Below are positions 19,256-29,822 of a stretch of DNA of 64,000 nt, piece by piece. This DNA comes from Chrysophaeum taylorii. Lineage: Eukaryota > Sar > Pelagophyceae > Pelagomonadales > Pelagomonadaceae. Positions within the stretch are counted from its first letter, which is position 1; each line of letters opens with the position of its first letter. The translations under genes and the position numbers were made by a program. Location of the stretch: the NCBI GenBank assembly GCA_029834535.1, contig JAQMWT010000391.1, positions 124,001-188,000 of the forward strand. Reading direction: 5' to 3'. The notes beneath the pieces are model-generated. The model was not told where the DNA came from and searched no databases. It was given only the letters and a program-made list of their open reading frames with translations.

Positions 19256-22200
19256 ATGCAGTCGTCGTCGTCGTCGTCTTCTTGTCGAGGCGGCGGCGTC
19301 GTTGTCGTGGCCGTCGTCGCGGTGGTCGCGTCGCGCGCGTTGGGGCTGCAGGTGGGGCCGTCCCCCCTCTCCTGGCGGCGGCGGCGGCTCGTCCCGGCGC
19401 TCGGGGCGGTGACGACGCGGCCATCGATTTCGACGCCGCCGGTGACAGCGGCGCCGCCGCCGCCGCCGCCGGCACAAAAGGAAGAGGAGGTAGGAATTCG
19501 GCGGCGGGACGTGTGGCAGCCGATCGCGCTCGTGGACGGGACTCTGTTCGCGGGCGAGGTTCCCGTGCTGCGCGGCGCCGACAAGGCTCGGTGCGCGACC
19601 CCGGGGGCATCGACGCGGCGGCTCCGGCTCTCGGAATGCGGCTCGGTCGAGGCGGCCGAGGACGGCGCGGGGGCCTTCGTGAGCTTCGACGCCGGCACGG
19701 CCCGGCGGCCGCTCGACCGGTTCGACGTGGTTCTAGGGTCGCTCGTCGAGGCGAGAACCCTCGCGTTGAGCCGCGTCAAGCGGTGGTGGATGGCCCCCGC
19801 GTTTAACGGGTCGGTGCCCCTCGAGACGCAGTTCCTCCTCGCCGAGATCCCGCAGCCGCGGCGCGACAACCTCTACGTCCTGGTGCTCCCCCTCCTCTCG
19901 GACGACGACGACGAGGACCGGCCCGCCTTCAGGTGCAGCCTCTGGAGCGGCGCGAACGGGCGGCGGCGGGGCGGGGGGATCGCGGTCGTCGCGCGGTGCG
20001 AGTCGGGCGACGCGCGCGTCGTTTCGCACGGCAAGGTGCGCGCGGCGCTGTGGGTCGGGGCCCTCGAGGCCCCGGACGCCTCGGCGTGCTACCGGCTCGT
20101 CGAGCGCGGCGTGGAGGCGGCGTCGGCGAGGAAGGGCGGCGCGTTCCGGCCGCTATCGCGAAAGACGATCCCGCGCGAGGAGGTCGTCGAGGGCCTCGCG
20201 TGGTGCACGTGGGATGCCTTCTATTCGGAGGTCGACGCGCGCAAGGTGGCGTTGGGGCTCGAGTCGTTGCGGGAGGAGGGGGGGGTCTCCGTAAAGCGGC
20301 TCGTCGTCGACGACGGATGGATGCAGCTCGACCGCGATCCCAAGCGGCGTCCGCTCGACGACGATATCGTCGCGACGCACGACGAGGGCAGCGCCCTCGG
20401 CGCCGAGGCCGAGCACTCGGCCGTCATGTCGGGCGAGACCTTGACGGGGGACTCGGTGACCGAGAACGCCGCGCAGTACTTGTACGTCGTCTCCACGGAT
20501 AGCTTCGTCGAGGCGGTCAAGGTTTTCTGCCAGCGCAAGTTGGCGGGCTCGCTCGGCTCGTGGTACGCCAACGTCGTCGAGCGCGCGAAAGACGACAGCT
20601 TCGTGGTGTGCTTGTGGCGCTTTGCAGCGACGCGGTCCCCCCTGCGCCAGGTCCTGTGCCACTTTTACGACGAGCAGACGGACTTTACCCGGCGTCTCGC
20701 GTGGCCGCCCGCCCCGGACGCGCGCAAGTTTGGCGGCTCCGACGGGTTCGCGACCTTTTTGCGCGACGTCGTCAAGGGCAGGTACGGCGTGCGCCACGTC
20801 GCGTGCTGGCACGCCGTCGCGGGCTACTGGGGGGGGGTCTTCGACCGCCACCACAACCTGACCAAACGGGTCTACTCGGTCGCGCCCCCGCACCTCCGGT
20901 ACGTCGAGCCGACGATCGCGTGGGACCCGGCGACGCTCCGGGGCACGGCGACGCCCGTCTCCCCCGCCGAAATCGGGGCCTTGTACGACGAGATGTACGC
21001 GCGCCTCGCGGCCTGCGGCGTCGACGCCATCAAGGCCGACGCCCAGAGCGGCGTCGGCCCGATGGGTCACGCCCACGGCGGCGGCGCGGGCGCGGCGGCC
21101 ATGTTCGTCGAGGCGATGGAGCGCGCCGCCGCGCGCCACATGCAATCAAACGACGGCCTCGCGCTCACGAACTGCATGTGCCACTCGACCGAAAACTTGT
21201 ACCGCTACCGCGCGAGCGCCGTCGTCCGCGCTTCGGACGACTTTTACCCGCGCGAGCCCGCGTCGTGGCCCTACCACGTCGCCGCCTGCGCCTACAACTC
21301 GGTCATGCTCGCCGCCATCGCGCTCCCCGACTACGACATGTTCACCACCAAGCATCCGGCGGCATGGCTCCACGCGGCGGCGAGGGCAGTCTCGGGCGGC
21401 CCCGTCACCATCTCTGACAAACCCGGCGCCCACGACCCCGACCTCCTTCGAGCTCTAGCCGCGCGAGACGGCACGACCCTCGTCGCGAAGGCCCCCGCGC
21501 GCGTCGCCGCCGACTGCCTCTTCGACGACGTCTCCGCCGACGGCCGCACACCCCTCAAGCTCGTCGCCCCCAACGCCCGCGGCTCGGCCGTCGTCGGCGT
21601 CTTCAACGTCCAGGGCGCCGCGTGGTGCCGCGACAATCGCAGGTTCCAGAACGCGTCCGCGCCCCCGGTCGACGCGACTTTCCGCCCTCGCGACGCCCGA
21701 CCCGCCTTCGACTCTGACCTCCTCGTTGACAAACACCTCCGGGACGCTCGCGCCTCGGCAGACGCCGACGAACGAAACTTTGTCGCTTTCGCCTTTAAGC
21801 GCCGTAGCCTCGTCCGCGATTTCGAAACAAAGACCTACAAACTCGACCCCGGCGACTTCGAGCTCTTCTCGCTCGCTCGCGTCAGACGAACACCCCACTT
21901 TTCCTGGGCCCCCCTTGGCCTCGTCGACATGCTCAACGCCGGCGGTGCCGTCCTAGACTTTTCCTTTTCGCGCGCCCCCGCGCCCGGCCTCGACCTCAAG
22001 ACCCGCGGCGACGGCCGCTTCGCCATCTTCGCCGACCGACCCCCCTCGCTTGTCCGCGTCGACGGCCGCGTCCTCGACTTCGACTTCGATGACGACCTTC
22101 TCACTTTTACCATCCCCTACACGAACTCGCCCCTCCACGACCTCCGCCTCGACTGGCCGCCAATTACAATACCTGCGGCGGACCCGCCAATTATGTCGGA

Positions 22201-22285
22201 CGACGACGACGCGGCGCCTTCTTCTTCTTCTTCTTCTTCTTCTTCTTCTTCTTCTTCTTCTTCTTCTTCTTCTTCCGCAGCCTAA
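19256..22285 (+). CDS. Raffinose synthase / alkaline alpha-galactosidase family protein (GH36)
   Basis: Predicted 1,009 residues, intron-free. The (beta/alpha)8 core is clear: LVVDDGWMQLD, WHAVAGYWGG, VDAIKADAQS (nucleophile Asp, usually K(V/A)D(V/A)Q), NCMCHS, RASDDFYPREPASWPYHV (acid/base Asp region), and AWLHAAARAVSGGPVTISDKPG. These are signatures of plant raffinose synthases, stachyose synthases and seed-imbibition alpha-galactosidases, which transfer or hydrolyse galactose. The N-terminus is Ser-rich then hydrophobic (GGGVVVVAVVAVVASRALGL), suggesting a signal or targeting segment. The last 20 residues are a poly-Ser tail from a TCT microsatellite. Synthase versus hydrolase cannot be told. 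An ATG at 19232 is also possible. Confidence 0.88.
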   Translation: MQSSSSSSSCRGGGVVVVAVVAVVASRALGLQVGPSPLSWRRRRLVPALGAVTTRPSISTPPVTAAPPPPPPAQKEEEVGIRRRDVWQPIALVDGTLFAGEVPVLRGADKARCATPGASTRRLRLSECGSVEAAEDGAGAFVSFDAGTARRPLDRFDVVLGSLVEARTLALSRVKRWWMAPAFNGSVPLETQFLLAEIPQPRRDNLYVLVLPLLSDDDDEDRPAFRCSLWSGANGRRRGGGIAVVARCESGDARVVSHGKVRAALWVGALEAPDASACYRLVERGVEAASARKGGAFRPLSRKTIPREEVVEGLAWCTWDAFYSEVDARKVALGLESLREEGGVSVKRLVVDDGWMQLDRDPKRRPLDDDIVATHDEGSALGAEAEHSAVMSGETLTGDSVTENAAQYLYVVSTDSFVEAVKVFCQRKLAGSLGSWYANVVERAKDDSFVVCLWRFAATRSPLRQVLCHFYDEQTDFTRRLAWPPAPDARKFGGSDGFATFLRDVVKGRYGVRHVACWHAVAGYWGGVFDRHHNLTKRVYSVAPPHLRYVEPTIAWDPATLRGTATPVSPAEIGALYDEMYARLAACGVDAIKADAQSGVGPMGHAHGGGAGAAAMFVEAMERAAARHMQSNDGLALTNCMCHSTENLYRYRASAVVRASDDFYPREPASWPYHVAACAYNSVMLAAIALPDYDMFTTKHPAAWLHAAARAVSGGPVTISDKPGAHDPDLLRALAARDGTTLVAKAPARVAADCLFDDVSADGRTPLKLVAPNARGSAVVGVFNVQGAAWCRDNRRFQNASAPPVDATFRPRDARPAFDSDLLVDKHLRDARASADADERNFVAFAFKRRSLVRDFETKTYKLDPGDFELFSLARVRRTPHFSWAPLGLVDMLNAGGAVLDFSFSRAPAPGLDLKTRGDGRFAIFADRPPSLVRVDGRVLDFDFDDDLLTFTIPYTNSPLHDLRLDWPPITIPAADPPIMSDDDDAAPSSSSSSSSSSSSSSSSSSSAA
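22217..22277. repeat. TCT microsatellite coding for poly-Ser
   Basis: About 20 TCT units at the 3' end of the raffinose-synthase-like gene. Length variation would change only the tail length. Confidence 0.9.
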
Positions 22286-22420
22286 TGATTCATTCTTCTT
22301 TTTCCTCTTCTTTGTTGCGCCGGACGACGGCCACCGACTAAAATTAAGAGTTATTAATTATTATTAAAATACCCCCCCATCGAATGATCCCAACACGAGC
22401 GTTCCTTAGTACTACAGATT

Positions 22421-23452
22421 ATGATGATGATGCTTTGTCGTCGTCGGAGCCACCGCGGCGTGCGGCAGCTCTCGACGCGACTCGAGGAGCTCAAGGCGAC
22501 GCTGCGCGCCGAGGGATCGTCGAGTGCGAGGCCCCGGAAGCCGTCGTGGCTCAAGGTGAACGCTGCCGGGGGCCCAAACTACGAGCGCCTGCGGTCGACC
22601 GTACGCGACCTGGGTCTGGCGACCGTGTGCGAGGAAGCGCGGTGCCCTAATATCGGGGAGTGCTGGGAGGGCGGCGATTCGTCGGTCGCGACGGCGACCA
22701 TCATGATCATGGGCGACGAGTGCACTCGCGGGTGCCGGTTCTGCTCGGTGAAGACGTCGCGCGCCCCCAAGGCGCTCGACCCCGAAGAGCCGCGGAGGGT
22801 CGCCGAGGCTGTGAGCAAGTGGGGCCTCGACTACGTGGTCCTGACATCGGTCGACCGCGACGACGTCCCCGACCAGGGCGCGAGCCACGTCGCCGCGACG
22901 GTCCGCGAGCTCAAGAATGCTTCGGAGGACATCCTGGTCGAGGTCTTGGCCCCCGACTTCCGCGGGGAGCCCGACCTCGTATCGACCGTCGCCTCTTCGG
23001 GCCTCGACGTCTTCGCCCACAACCTCGAGACCGTCGAGCGCCTCACGCCGCGCGTCCGCGATCGTCGCGCCGCCTATTCTCAGAGCCTCCGCGTGCTCGA
23101 GACGGCAAAGTCCCTCGCCAAGCTCACCAAGACCTCCCTCATGCTCGGTCTCGGCGAGGCAGATCACGAGGTGCGCGCCGCCCTCCACGACTGCCGCGCC
23201 GCCGGGGTCGACGTCGTCACCTTTGGCCAGTACCTCCGCCCCACCAAGCGCCACCTCGCCGTCGCTGACTTCGTCACCCCCGCCAAGTTCGAGGCCTGGC
23301 AGCACGAGGCCGAGGCCATGGGTTTCGCCTACGTTGCCTCGGGCCCCCTCGTCCGCTCTTCCTACAAGGCGGGCGAGCTCTTCGTCTCCAACATGCTCCG
23401 CGCCGGGGGAGTAAAGCACGAGGATACCCCCCCAAAACGCGTCTCTTATTAG
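22421..23452 (+). CDS. LIAS: Lipoyl synthase, mitochondrial
   Basis: Predicted 343 residues. The auxiliary cluster motif [12 protein letters not shown] (C-x4-C-x5-C), the radical-SAM motif CTRGCRFC (C-x3-C-x2-C), and the closing RSSY ([11 protein letters not shown]) are intact. The enzyme inserts two sulfurs into octanoyl groups on the lipoyl domains of the alpha-keto-acid dehydrogenases and H-protein, using two 4Fe-4S clusters and SAM. The N-terminus ([20 protein letters not shown]) looks like a mitochondrial presequence; plastid targeting is the alternative, since algae may have both isoforms. The stop TAG is one nucleotide before the ATG of the next gene on the same strand. Confidence 0.95.
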   Translation: MMMMLCRRRSHRGVRQLSTRLEELKATLRAEGSSSARPRKPSWLKVNAAGGPNYERLRSTVRDLGLATVCEEARCPNIGECWEGGDSSVATATIMIMGDECTRGCRFCSVKTSRAPKALDPEEPRRVAEAVSKWGLDYVVLTSVDRDDVPDQGASHVAATVRELKNASEDILVEVLAPDFRGEPDLVSTVASSGLDVFAHNLETVERLTPRVRDRRAAYSQSLRVLETAKSLAKLTKTSLMLGLGEADHEVRAALHDCRAAGVDVVTFGQYLRPTKRHLAVADFVTPAKFEAWQHEAEAMGFAYVASGPLVRSSYKAGELFVSNMLRAGGVKHEDTPPKRVSY

Positions 23453-23453
23453 T

Positions 23454-24458
23454 ATGTGGCGTCTCGCGACGTGGGTGATTCTGGCGGCGGCGGTGGCGGC
23501 GGCGGCATGGGGCTTCGTGGCGCCGCCCTCGAGGGGGAGCCCCCCATCAATCGTGCGGACCGTCGTCCGCGGGGCGGCGCCGCGGTTCATCGAGGGCCCC
23601 GAGGACATCGAGGAGACGGCAAAGCTCGCGTCGTATCCGCGAGATGGACGCGGGAATGGCGTCGCCGTCGCCGTGCTGTTCTACAATGCCTCGCACACCT
23701 CGGCGCTCGCGAGCTTCGAGGCCCTCGCGGCCGCCTTGCCGGACTGCGAGTTCCTCCTTGCCCCCCACGACGGCGAAGGCGAAGCGGGCCGCGCCGCCTT
23801 CGAAAGATCGCCGACAGACGCCGTCCTACCCTTCGTCGAGCTCTTGTTCGGCGGCGAGCGCGTCGACGTCGTCGCGCCGGCTGACGCCGCAGCCGCGCTT
23901 TCGACGCTCGGCTTCAAGCCCGGCGACCGGCCGCAAAAATCCCCCTCCGACCAACTCTGGGACCTCTCGAGGCCGTCGCGCCGGGCCACCCGCCGCAAGA
24001 CCCCGCCGCCCGTGCGCCGGACGACCCAGCGGTTCATTCCGTCGCCGCCTCGCGACGAAGGCATGTTTTCGGGATTCGGCCAGCAGCAGCAGCAGCCGAG
24101 ACAGCAGCAACAACAACAACAACCACCACCACCACCAGCGTTCCAGGGTTTCAAGAGAGCGTTGGACAAGTTCGGCAAGGACGTCGAGCGCTCGTCCAAA
24201 GCCTTCGGACGCAAGGTCGAAGAAGCAGCCACCACGGCTTCCCAAGAAGCGGAGAAGATCGGCGCGCAGGTCACCGGCGGCGAGACCTCCCGCGACAAAC
24301 TCGCGCGAATGTACGAGATTTCGACTTCGGACGAAGACGACCTTCCGCCAGAAGAAACGTTCAAACAGACCCAAAAGAAGAAGCAACAGCCGAGCCCGGC
24401 CGAGCCCGACTGGCTCAAAACAATCAAGTACAGGCCGCCGCCCGACGGCGAAAGCTAA
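23454..24458 (+). CDS. Plastid-targeted protein, thioredoxin-fold-like N-terminal part
   Basis: Not assigned to a named family. 334 residues starting MWRLATWVILAAAVAAAAWG followed by FVAPP: a signal peptide with the Phe and Ala-Pro of the heterokont ASAFAP motif, so import into the complex plastid is expected. GRGNGVAVAVLFYNASHTSALASFEALAAALPD has a thioredoxin-like beta-alpha-beta shape, but no CxxC is present. The middle is rich in Gln/Pro (QQQQQPRQQQ, PPPPPAFQG), the end is charged and amphipathic (FKRALDKFGKDVERSSKAF). Its ATG is separated by one base from the LIAS stop codon, so its promoter and leader must lie inside LIAS coding sequence. Confidence 0.7.
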   Translation: MWRLATWVILAAAVAAAAWGFVAPPSRGSPPSIVRTVVRGAAPRFIEGPEDIEETAKLASYPRDGRGNGVAVAVLFYNASHTSALASFEALAAALPDCEFLLAPHDGEGEAGRAAFERSPTDAVLPFVELLFGGERVDVVAPADAAAALSTLGFKPGDRPQKSPSDQLWDLSRPSRRATRRKTPPPVRRTTQRFIPSPPRDEGMFSGFGQQQQQPRQQQQQQQPPPPPAFQGFKRALDKFGKDVERSSKAFGRKVEEAATTASQEAEKIGAQVTGGETSRDKLARMYEISTSDEDDLPPEETFKQTQKKKQQPSPAEPDWLKTIKYRPPPDGES

Positions 24459-25001
24459 CGATTTTTTTCGTGACTTGGACTTGGTTCTTGGGCGGCGACT
24501 TGCCGCGCCGCGCCGCGCCGCGCCGCGCCACGCCACGCCACGCCACGGGGGGCAGCGCGAGAGTCATCTTCGAGTATTAAAACAAGTCTCCTCGTGGTGT
24601 CCACGAGCCCCCCGGTTTTTTTTTTCCGTTCGTAATTTCCATCCAGGGCTTTGGGACGGGTCGCGCACTCACTCCGGCGAGCGCTAGAAGGTATAATTCC
24701 CAAGGCCCGGACACATAGTATGGGTCATCGAGTCAATCAACGTCGCTTTTTTACGTCGGGGGTGGCCTCGGCTCCACAAACGGGCGTCTCATCACGTTGG
24801 TGGTGGGAGTTCGCGCGCCGCGGCACGACGACACCTACCGTCAGCGGCGCCGCAGCCGACGAACACAACAAATCCGTAGATCGGTCGGCACGCGAGCCGC
24901 GCTGTGAAGAGAATGGGCGCTGACCATCGTGTATGGACAGGCGGACATCTCCGGGTGGCACCACACTCCAACACAAAAGGGCATCTCGTCGTCGTCGGGC
25001 G
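24459..25001. other. Convergent intergenic region with CGCCG repeat
   Basis: No gene is supported. A run of about nine 5-bp units (GCCGC, changing to CACGC) lies at 24500-24548. ORFs here are shadows of the flanking frames. Confidence 0.5.
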
Positions 25002-27054
25002 TTACCGAGAAAGATGTCGTCGACTGCTCATCTCGCAAAGGCGTCGGCGAGAGGGTCGGAGGATGCCGTCCTTTTTTTGGGCATCGAGGGCGGGGTGCGC
25101 CTGCGAGAAGTGGTGATTCGCAGTCGCGCGAGCGGCGTACTTTGGAATCGACGGCAACTTGCGGGGGTCCAGCGGCGGCTTGCGCGGCTCGGCGGTCCTC
25201 GACGGCGACGGCTTGCGCGGTTCGGCCGCTTTGGCGGACGCGTCGAGCTTGGCGGGTACGTCGGTCGTCTTGGGCTCCGTCCTCGCGCGCTGCGGCGGCG
25301 GGCTGGTCGACCTCGAGGGCGCGTCTTCGTGCTTGCGCTTGACGGCGGGCGTCGAGGTCTCCTTGGGACGTTGAGACGCGGCTGCCGGCTTGGATTCTTG
25401 GGTCCCGTTGGGCGCCTCCGGCTTTGCTGTCGCGGCAGGGGTCGCCATCGTTTGGTGGTGTAGCTTCTTCAGCGCGTTCCGGAACGCTTTCGAGGCCGCG
25501 GCGAGAGACGCGTCGGATGCCTTGGTGCAGACCTTGAGGAGGTCGGCGAGGGTCCGGAGCCGGTTGATGTCGCCGACGATGGCCTCCTACGGGGGAAGAA
25601 GGGGTTTCGCACGAAACAGAAGAGCGGGGAACACGCACGGTGTGCGGTCTGAGCTTGGCGATGGCGGCCTTGGCCCGAGTGGCGTCGACAACCGACTCGC
25701 CCTTGATCGCGCCGGAGAGCTCGTCGGCGCCTACGGCGAGCGATGGCGGCGGCTCCCCCTTGGGAACCGCCTCGTCCGGTGGGGGGGCGGCGAGCGCCTT
25801 CCAGACGGGTTCGTTCGACTGCTTGGCGGCGAGGACTCTTCGATGGCGCTCCTCCTCCGCCGCCGCCGCCGCGATCTTCGCCTTCGCCTCCTCCTTCTTC
25901 GACGCCGACGACAACTTGCGTGCCTTCTTCGGAGGCGCCGCCTCCGTCTTCTGCTTGGGCTCGCGCTTCTTCCGCTCCTTTTTTTCCATCTTCTCCTCGG
26001 ATTTCTTCTTTGTCCTGGCTCGCCGCTGCTTCTGCTTCTTCGGCTTTTCTTCGTCTTCCTCTTCGTCCGGGGCATCCTCCTCGTCCTCGTCCTCGTCCTC
26101 TTGCTGCGCATCCTCCTCCTCCTCCTCCTCTGCGGGCTCCTCATCTTCCTCGCGCTCCTCCGGCTCGTCTTCGTCGTCGTCGTCATTATCACCATCATCG
26201 TCCTTGGCGGCGGTCGCCGGCTTTTTGGCCGGCTTCTTGGTGGCGGAGGAGGTCGCCGGCTTCTTGAGGCGGCTCTTGGAGGGGGGCGCCGACACGGCAG
26301 GCTTCGGGGGCGCCGACACGGTAGGCTTCGGGGACGCCGACACGGCCGGCTTCTTTCGCTTCTTCTTCTTGATCTGACTCGAGAGGTGCTGCTGCTCGCC
26401 TCTTTCGCTCTTTTCTTTTGCGAAATCAGAGCTCGCCTCCTCGATCGCCTTGGGGAAGGCCGAGACGTACTTCTTGCTCTTAAAAGAGGCCGCGTTCTTG
26501 TCCAACTTGCGGCGAAAGCCTTCCTCCCATTCGACGATGTCGGAATCGTCGGCGAAGCCGTACCGCTCGTTCTGGTTCATCGAATAAAACATCACGATGT
26601 GCTTTTTCCCCAAGACCTTCATCGCCTGCTTGTTTGTCGGTCCCGCGACCCATCGCGGGTCGTAGATGAGCGAGGGCCAGTGCTTGAACCCCTTCTGCCG
26701 AACCCACACCACGTCGAGAAACCGATTCGTGTACGCTGCCGGCAGACCCTCGAACAACCCATCGTCCGAATGGTCATCCTGCGACTCGGACTCGTTGTCC
26801 GACTCGGAATCCACGTCCCCCGACGTCTTCTGCTCTTCTCCGATCTTATCGCGAAACGACATCATCACGTCGATTATCGTCTCCTTGTGCGCTTTCAAAT
26901 CAGACTCGCTCTCCAACCCAAACACCTGCGCCAATTGGACCCGGAGCTGCTTGGGCCGCAACGACCCCGATCGCAGCTCCGCGGCGAGCGCCTCGTCATT
27001 TTCCAGAGTCTGGATCGTCGCCTCGCGGACAGCTTCCTCTGTGATCTCCTCCAT
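25002..27054 (-). CDS. PWWP-domain chromatin protein with DEK-C-like N-terminus
   Basis: Two exons (27054-25639 and 25586-25002) around a 52-nt GT-AG intron give 666 residues. An N-terminal domain (5-70, IRE-type helices such as TEEAVREATIQTLENDEAL and LRPKQLRVQLAQVFGLES) resembles the DEK C-terminal fold. A PWWP domain follows (about 110-215) with FLDVVWVRQKGFKHWPSLIY and MFYSMNQNERYGFADDSDIVEW. Then a long Lys-rich and Glu/Asp-rich low-complexity stretch, a helical region that resembles the IBD/TFIIS-N type, and a Pro/Lys/Arg-rich tail. PWWP proteins bind methylated H3K36 nucleosomes. If unspliced, the frame continues to 24841 with an alternative, less plausible tail. Confidence 0.8.
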
Positions 27055-27584
27055 TTTTTAAAAGGAAGGCGGCGACGAGGCTAAGGAAGAAGAGTTTCCA
27101 GCGTTGGGGGATTCACCAGGTTCGCTGAACTTGGTTCACTTCACCCTTTCGTGTTCACTTCACATTCATTCACAACAACGGCTGACCAGCGGAGCGGAGC
27201 CGTGCAATCCGGGTACCAACCTATAGAGGATGAGGAGGAGGAGGAGGAAAAGGCGGAACGTAATAAGGAGCACAAGAATTGCGACGTCGATGCTGACGTG
27301 GAACAAACACACCCGGCAAAACTGGACGACCAGGTCTCAAGGTGTGGGGCCGCGTGCTCCCCCTGAAGGAAAATCATCCTGACCGCGTCAGTGGGACGGC
27401 GACGAACGTGTGTATGCTGTTCTGGGAGCGCCTGAAGGTGGCAAGAGACTCCAAAAAAAGCACCTGGCAGACAGACTACCGAGCCTCTGACCAACTTTAA
27501 GGCTGCGCATCCGGGGCTGTCAACAGCTCACGAAGAAACGGAAGATAACCGAAAAAAGGGATGGGGTCATGATGGCCGTGGGGG
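27055..27584. other. Intergenic region upstream of the PWWP gene
   Basis: No supported gene. A GAGGAG microsatellite (27229-27250) is the only notable local feature. Confidence 0.4.
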
Positions 27585-28470
27585 TTGTGGCAGCCTCGGA
27601 GGATAATTCGCCAATTACCAGTTACTTCCAGGCCAGTCAAAGCACTCTGCCTGATCGAATTCTCCTCGCGGCGCGGGCGAGACGGACATAGTTACCCTAG
27701 TGCGCACGAAGGACGCCGGCGAGGACACGGACAATCCGGCGCCGGCCGCGTACCTTCAGATGATCGAGGCGGTTGTCGATGTCTACTTGCGCGACGGCAC
27801 GAAGGATTCGTTTATGCGCATCTTCGGCATCGGTGGCTCGTGGTCCCTCCGTGGGCAGACGTTTGAGCCGACATAGACGTCGGGCGCGGGCTTGTCCGGG
27901 ACCTCGAGTTCAAGCATGGCGTGACGAAGACGCCGATGTCCAAGGTCGGCAGGTACAAGCTCGGGGCCATGGTGGCCGCACCTGCAACGTGCTCTTCTCC
28001 GCGGGTTGCTTCGTGGCGACGACTCGATTTTTGGGACCGTGCGCTGGCCACATCGCCGACGGCGATTGTTGGCTCTACTCTTTCTTGCACAAGGCGGCCA
28101 AGAACGTTGGCAAGAAGCTCGGGAGCTGGCTCAACGACCTGGTGGTTGGCAGCGATTGCAGACTCCACCAGGACTGGCAGCTCTGGTGCTTGCCAATCAA
28201 CATCTCGGCCGCGCGTATGCGCGTCGGCGTATGCATCACTCTCGTAGCGCGGATCCCTGGCGAGCTCGCTGTCAACATTGCGGGCAACGACCTGCGCGGC
28301 GTCAGCGCCGTCAACGAGTACCTCAGGCTCGGCGCCACCGTCCTCGCAGGCTGGCAGACACCACAAACGTGCGGTTCTTGCGGCACTGGTCCGAATCCCG
28401 CCTGATTGCGGTCCTCATTATCACCCTTGGCGTGGACGATGCTAGGCTCCGCCGCACGGTCATCGACCTG
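27570..28470 (+). pseudogene. Decayed ORF, unknown (frameshifted)
   Basis: Continuous-looking coding pieces jump between frames: ASEDNSPITSYFQASQST (frame of 27570), then GETDIVTLVRTKDAGED and YLQMIEAVVDVYLRDGT, FMRIFGIGGSWSLRG, then a shift into DVGRGLVRDLEFKHGV and KVGRYKLGAMVAA, then into KAAKNVGKKLGSWLNDL and NEYLRLGATVLAGWQT. Codon use is GC-rich as in the host genes. Each break is a single-base frame change, so I read it as one gene broken several times. No family is recognised, and a complex intron model cannot be excluded. Confidence 0.35.
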
Positions 28471-29822
28471 CTCCAACTCGACAGTCCCTGTCCGGCCGAA
28501 TTCCTGCTGGCTTTGTCGCTCTGGCCGATATGACCATGACTATCTTTGCGACTCTTGTCCTCTGGTACGAGCAGTGCGAGCGGGAGGGGGAGGTATCGTC
28601 GGTCATCAAGGTCTCCTCGTTCGCTCCCTCCTCCCGCACCACCTGAATTGGTCCACCGAATCGCGTGTCATACGTCTGTAGCTTGTCGTTCAACGCTCGC
28701 AGCGCTGGAATGGGTCACCCACCTTCCTTCATAGGAAGACGGCGTGGAGATGGCCGTCTCCTGCTCGGCGGATTCCGTCTCCGGAGACGAGCGCGGTTGG
28801 TCAACAGCACGCGTCATGCCCTCGCGCGCAAGACCGAGAGCGTTTCGACCGGTAGTGTCGTGGCTCCGATCCGCCTCCGCCACGCAGGAAGACAGACACC
28901 TCGCAGAATTCCGTCGCTGCGCACGGCCAGCCACCGCGGCCAAGGCGTTCGCCGCCCGCCCGCCTGCGTCTGATCCTCGAAGCCGCCTGCGCAGGCCGCG
29001 CAGCTTGGACGGGAACAAAAGCTCCGCCTTCGTTTTGCTTCCCGGCGGAAACTTCAAGGAATCATTATATCTCTCCATCTCAACGGTCATACCGTGTCTG
29101 TCTCCTCGAGAATTCTTTTATTCGAATTGTCCCATTTTCCACATTTTCTTTCGAAACCTGGGTTTCGTTGTTGTGTCGAAGCTAATCCTAGGTCAGCATC
29201 GTTTTAGCGATTTCTTACCCTATGCCAACGATTTCGACAAATTTTTTGACGTCACAGTTCATACTGCGCGGGACTGTAGTTAGAATTCATAGCGTCGGCC
29301 CCTGCGCAGCAGCAAAATCATATAATTATTATGACGCGTATATTCAAGTTTTCGCTGGGAATCCCGCGCACATCCCCCCCCGCCCTTCACGTCAGCGCCG
29401 ACCTCAATGCCGACGTCATCCGAAAGATGCAGCGGATATTACGGAAGTAGGCACAAGAGGCGCGGCACATGAGGCGCGCTTTTTTATGCGCGCGGGCGGA
29501 TCATGTGGAAACGTGTGCGTGGGTCTCTCGAGTGTAGTAATTCCCAACGGCGGCGGCGCGATGAAATAACGGCAAGTTTAACGGCAATTGGGAAAGCCTC
29601 CCTGACATAAAAATAAATCGTCATTACCCGAATTCGCGGCGTCAGTCTTGAGCTGCTCAACGGATCTGATCTTGGACTTGTGGCAGACATGACCTATTAA
29701 TTCCTGATGTACCCCATTTTTTTGTGTTCCTGGTGTCGCACTCAATAGTCACTAGGAGACCGAGCCGAGGCCAAAGAGCAGAATAGCGTAGTTGCTGCTG
29801 CTCCGCGCCTGCTCCACGAAAG
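28471..29822. other. Gene-poor stretch
   Basis: Nothing recognisable beyond short ORFs. The sequence becomes AT-richer (29100-29340) and has no clear repeat copies. The last part is likely the promoter of the AP2 gene. Confidence 0.4.

Noticed and set aside
24841-25001. Unspliced 3' extension of the PWWP gene
   Set aside because: A 52-nt intron gives a helical region and a stop at 25002; the unspliced tail has no coherent composition.
25390-27084. Long plus-strand ORFs opposite the PWWP gene
   Set aside because: Shadow frames: Lys/Glu-rich codons on the minus strand read as Leu/Phe/Ser on the plus strand.
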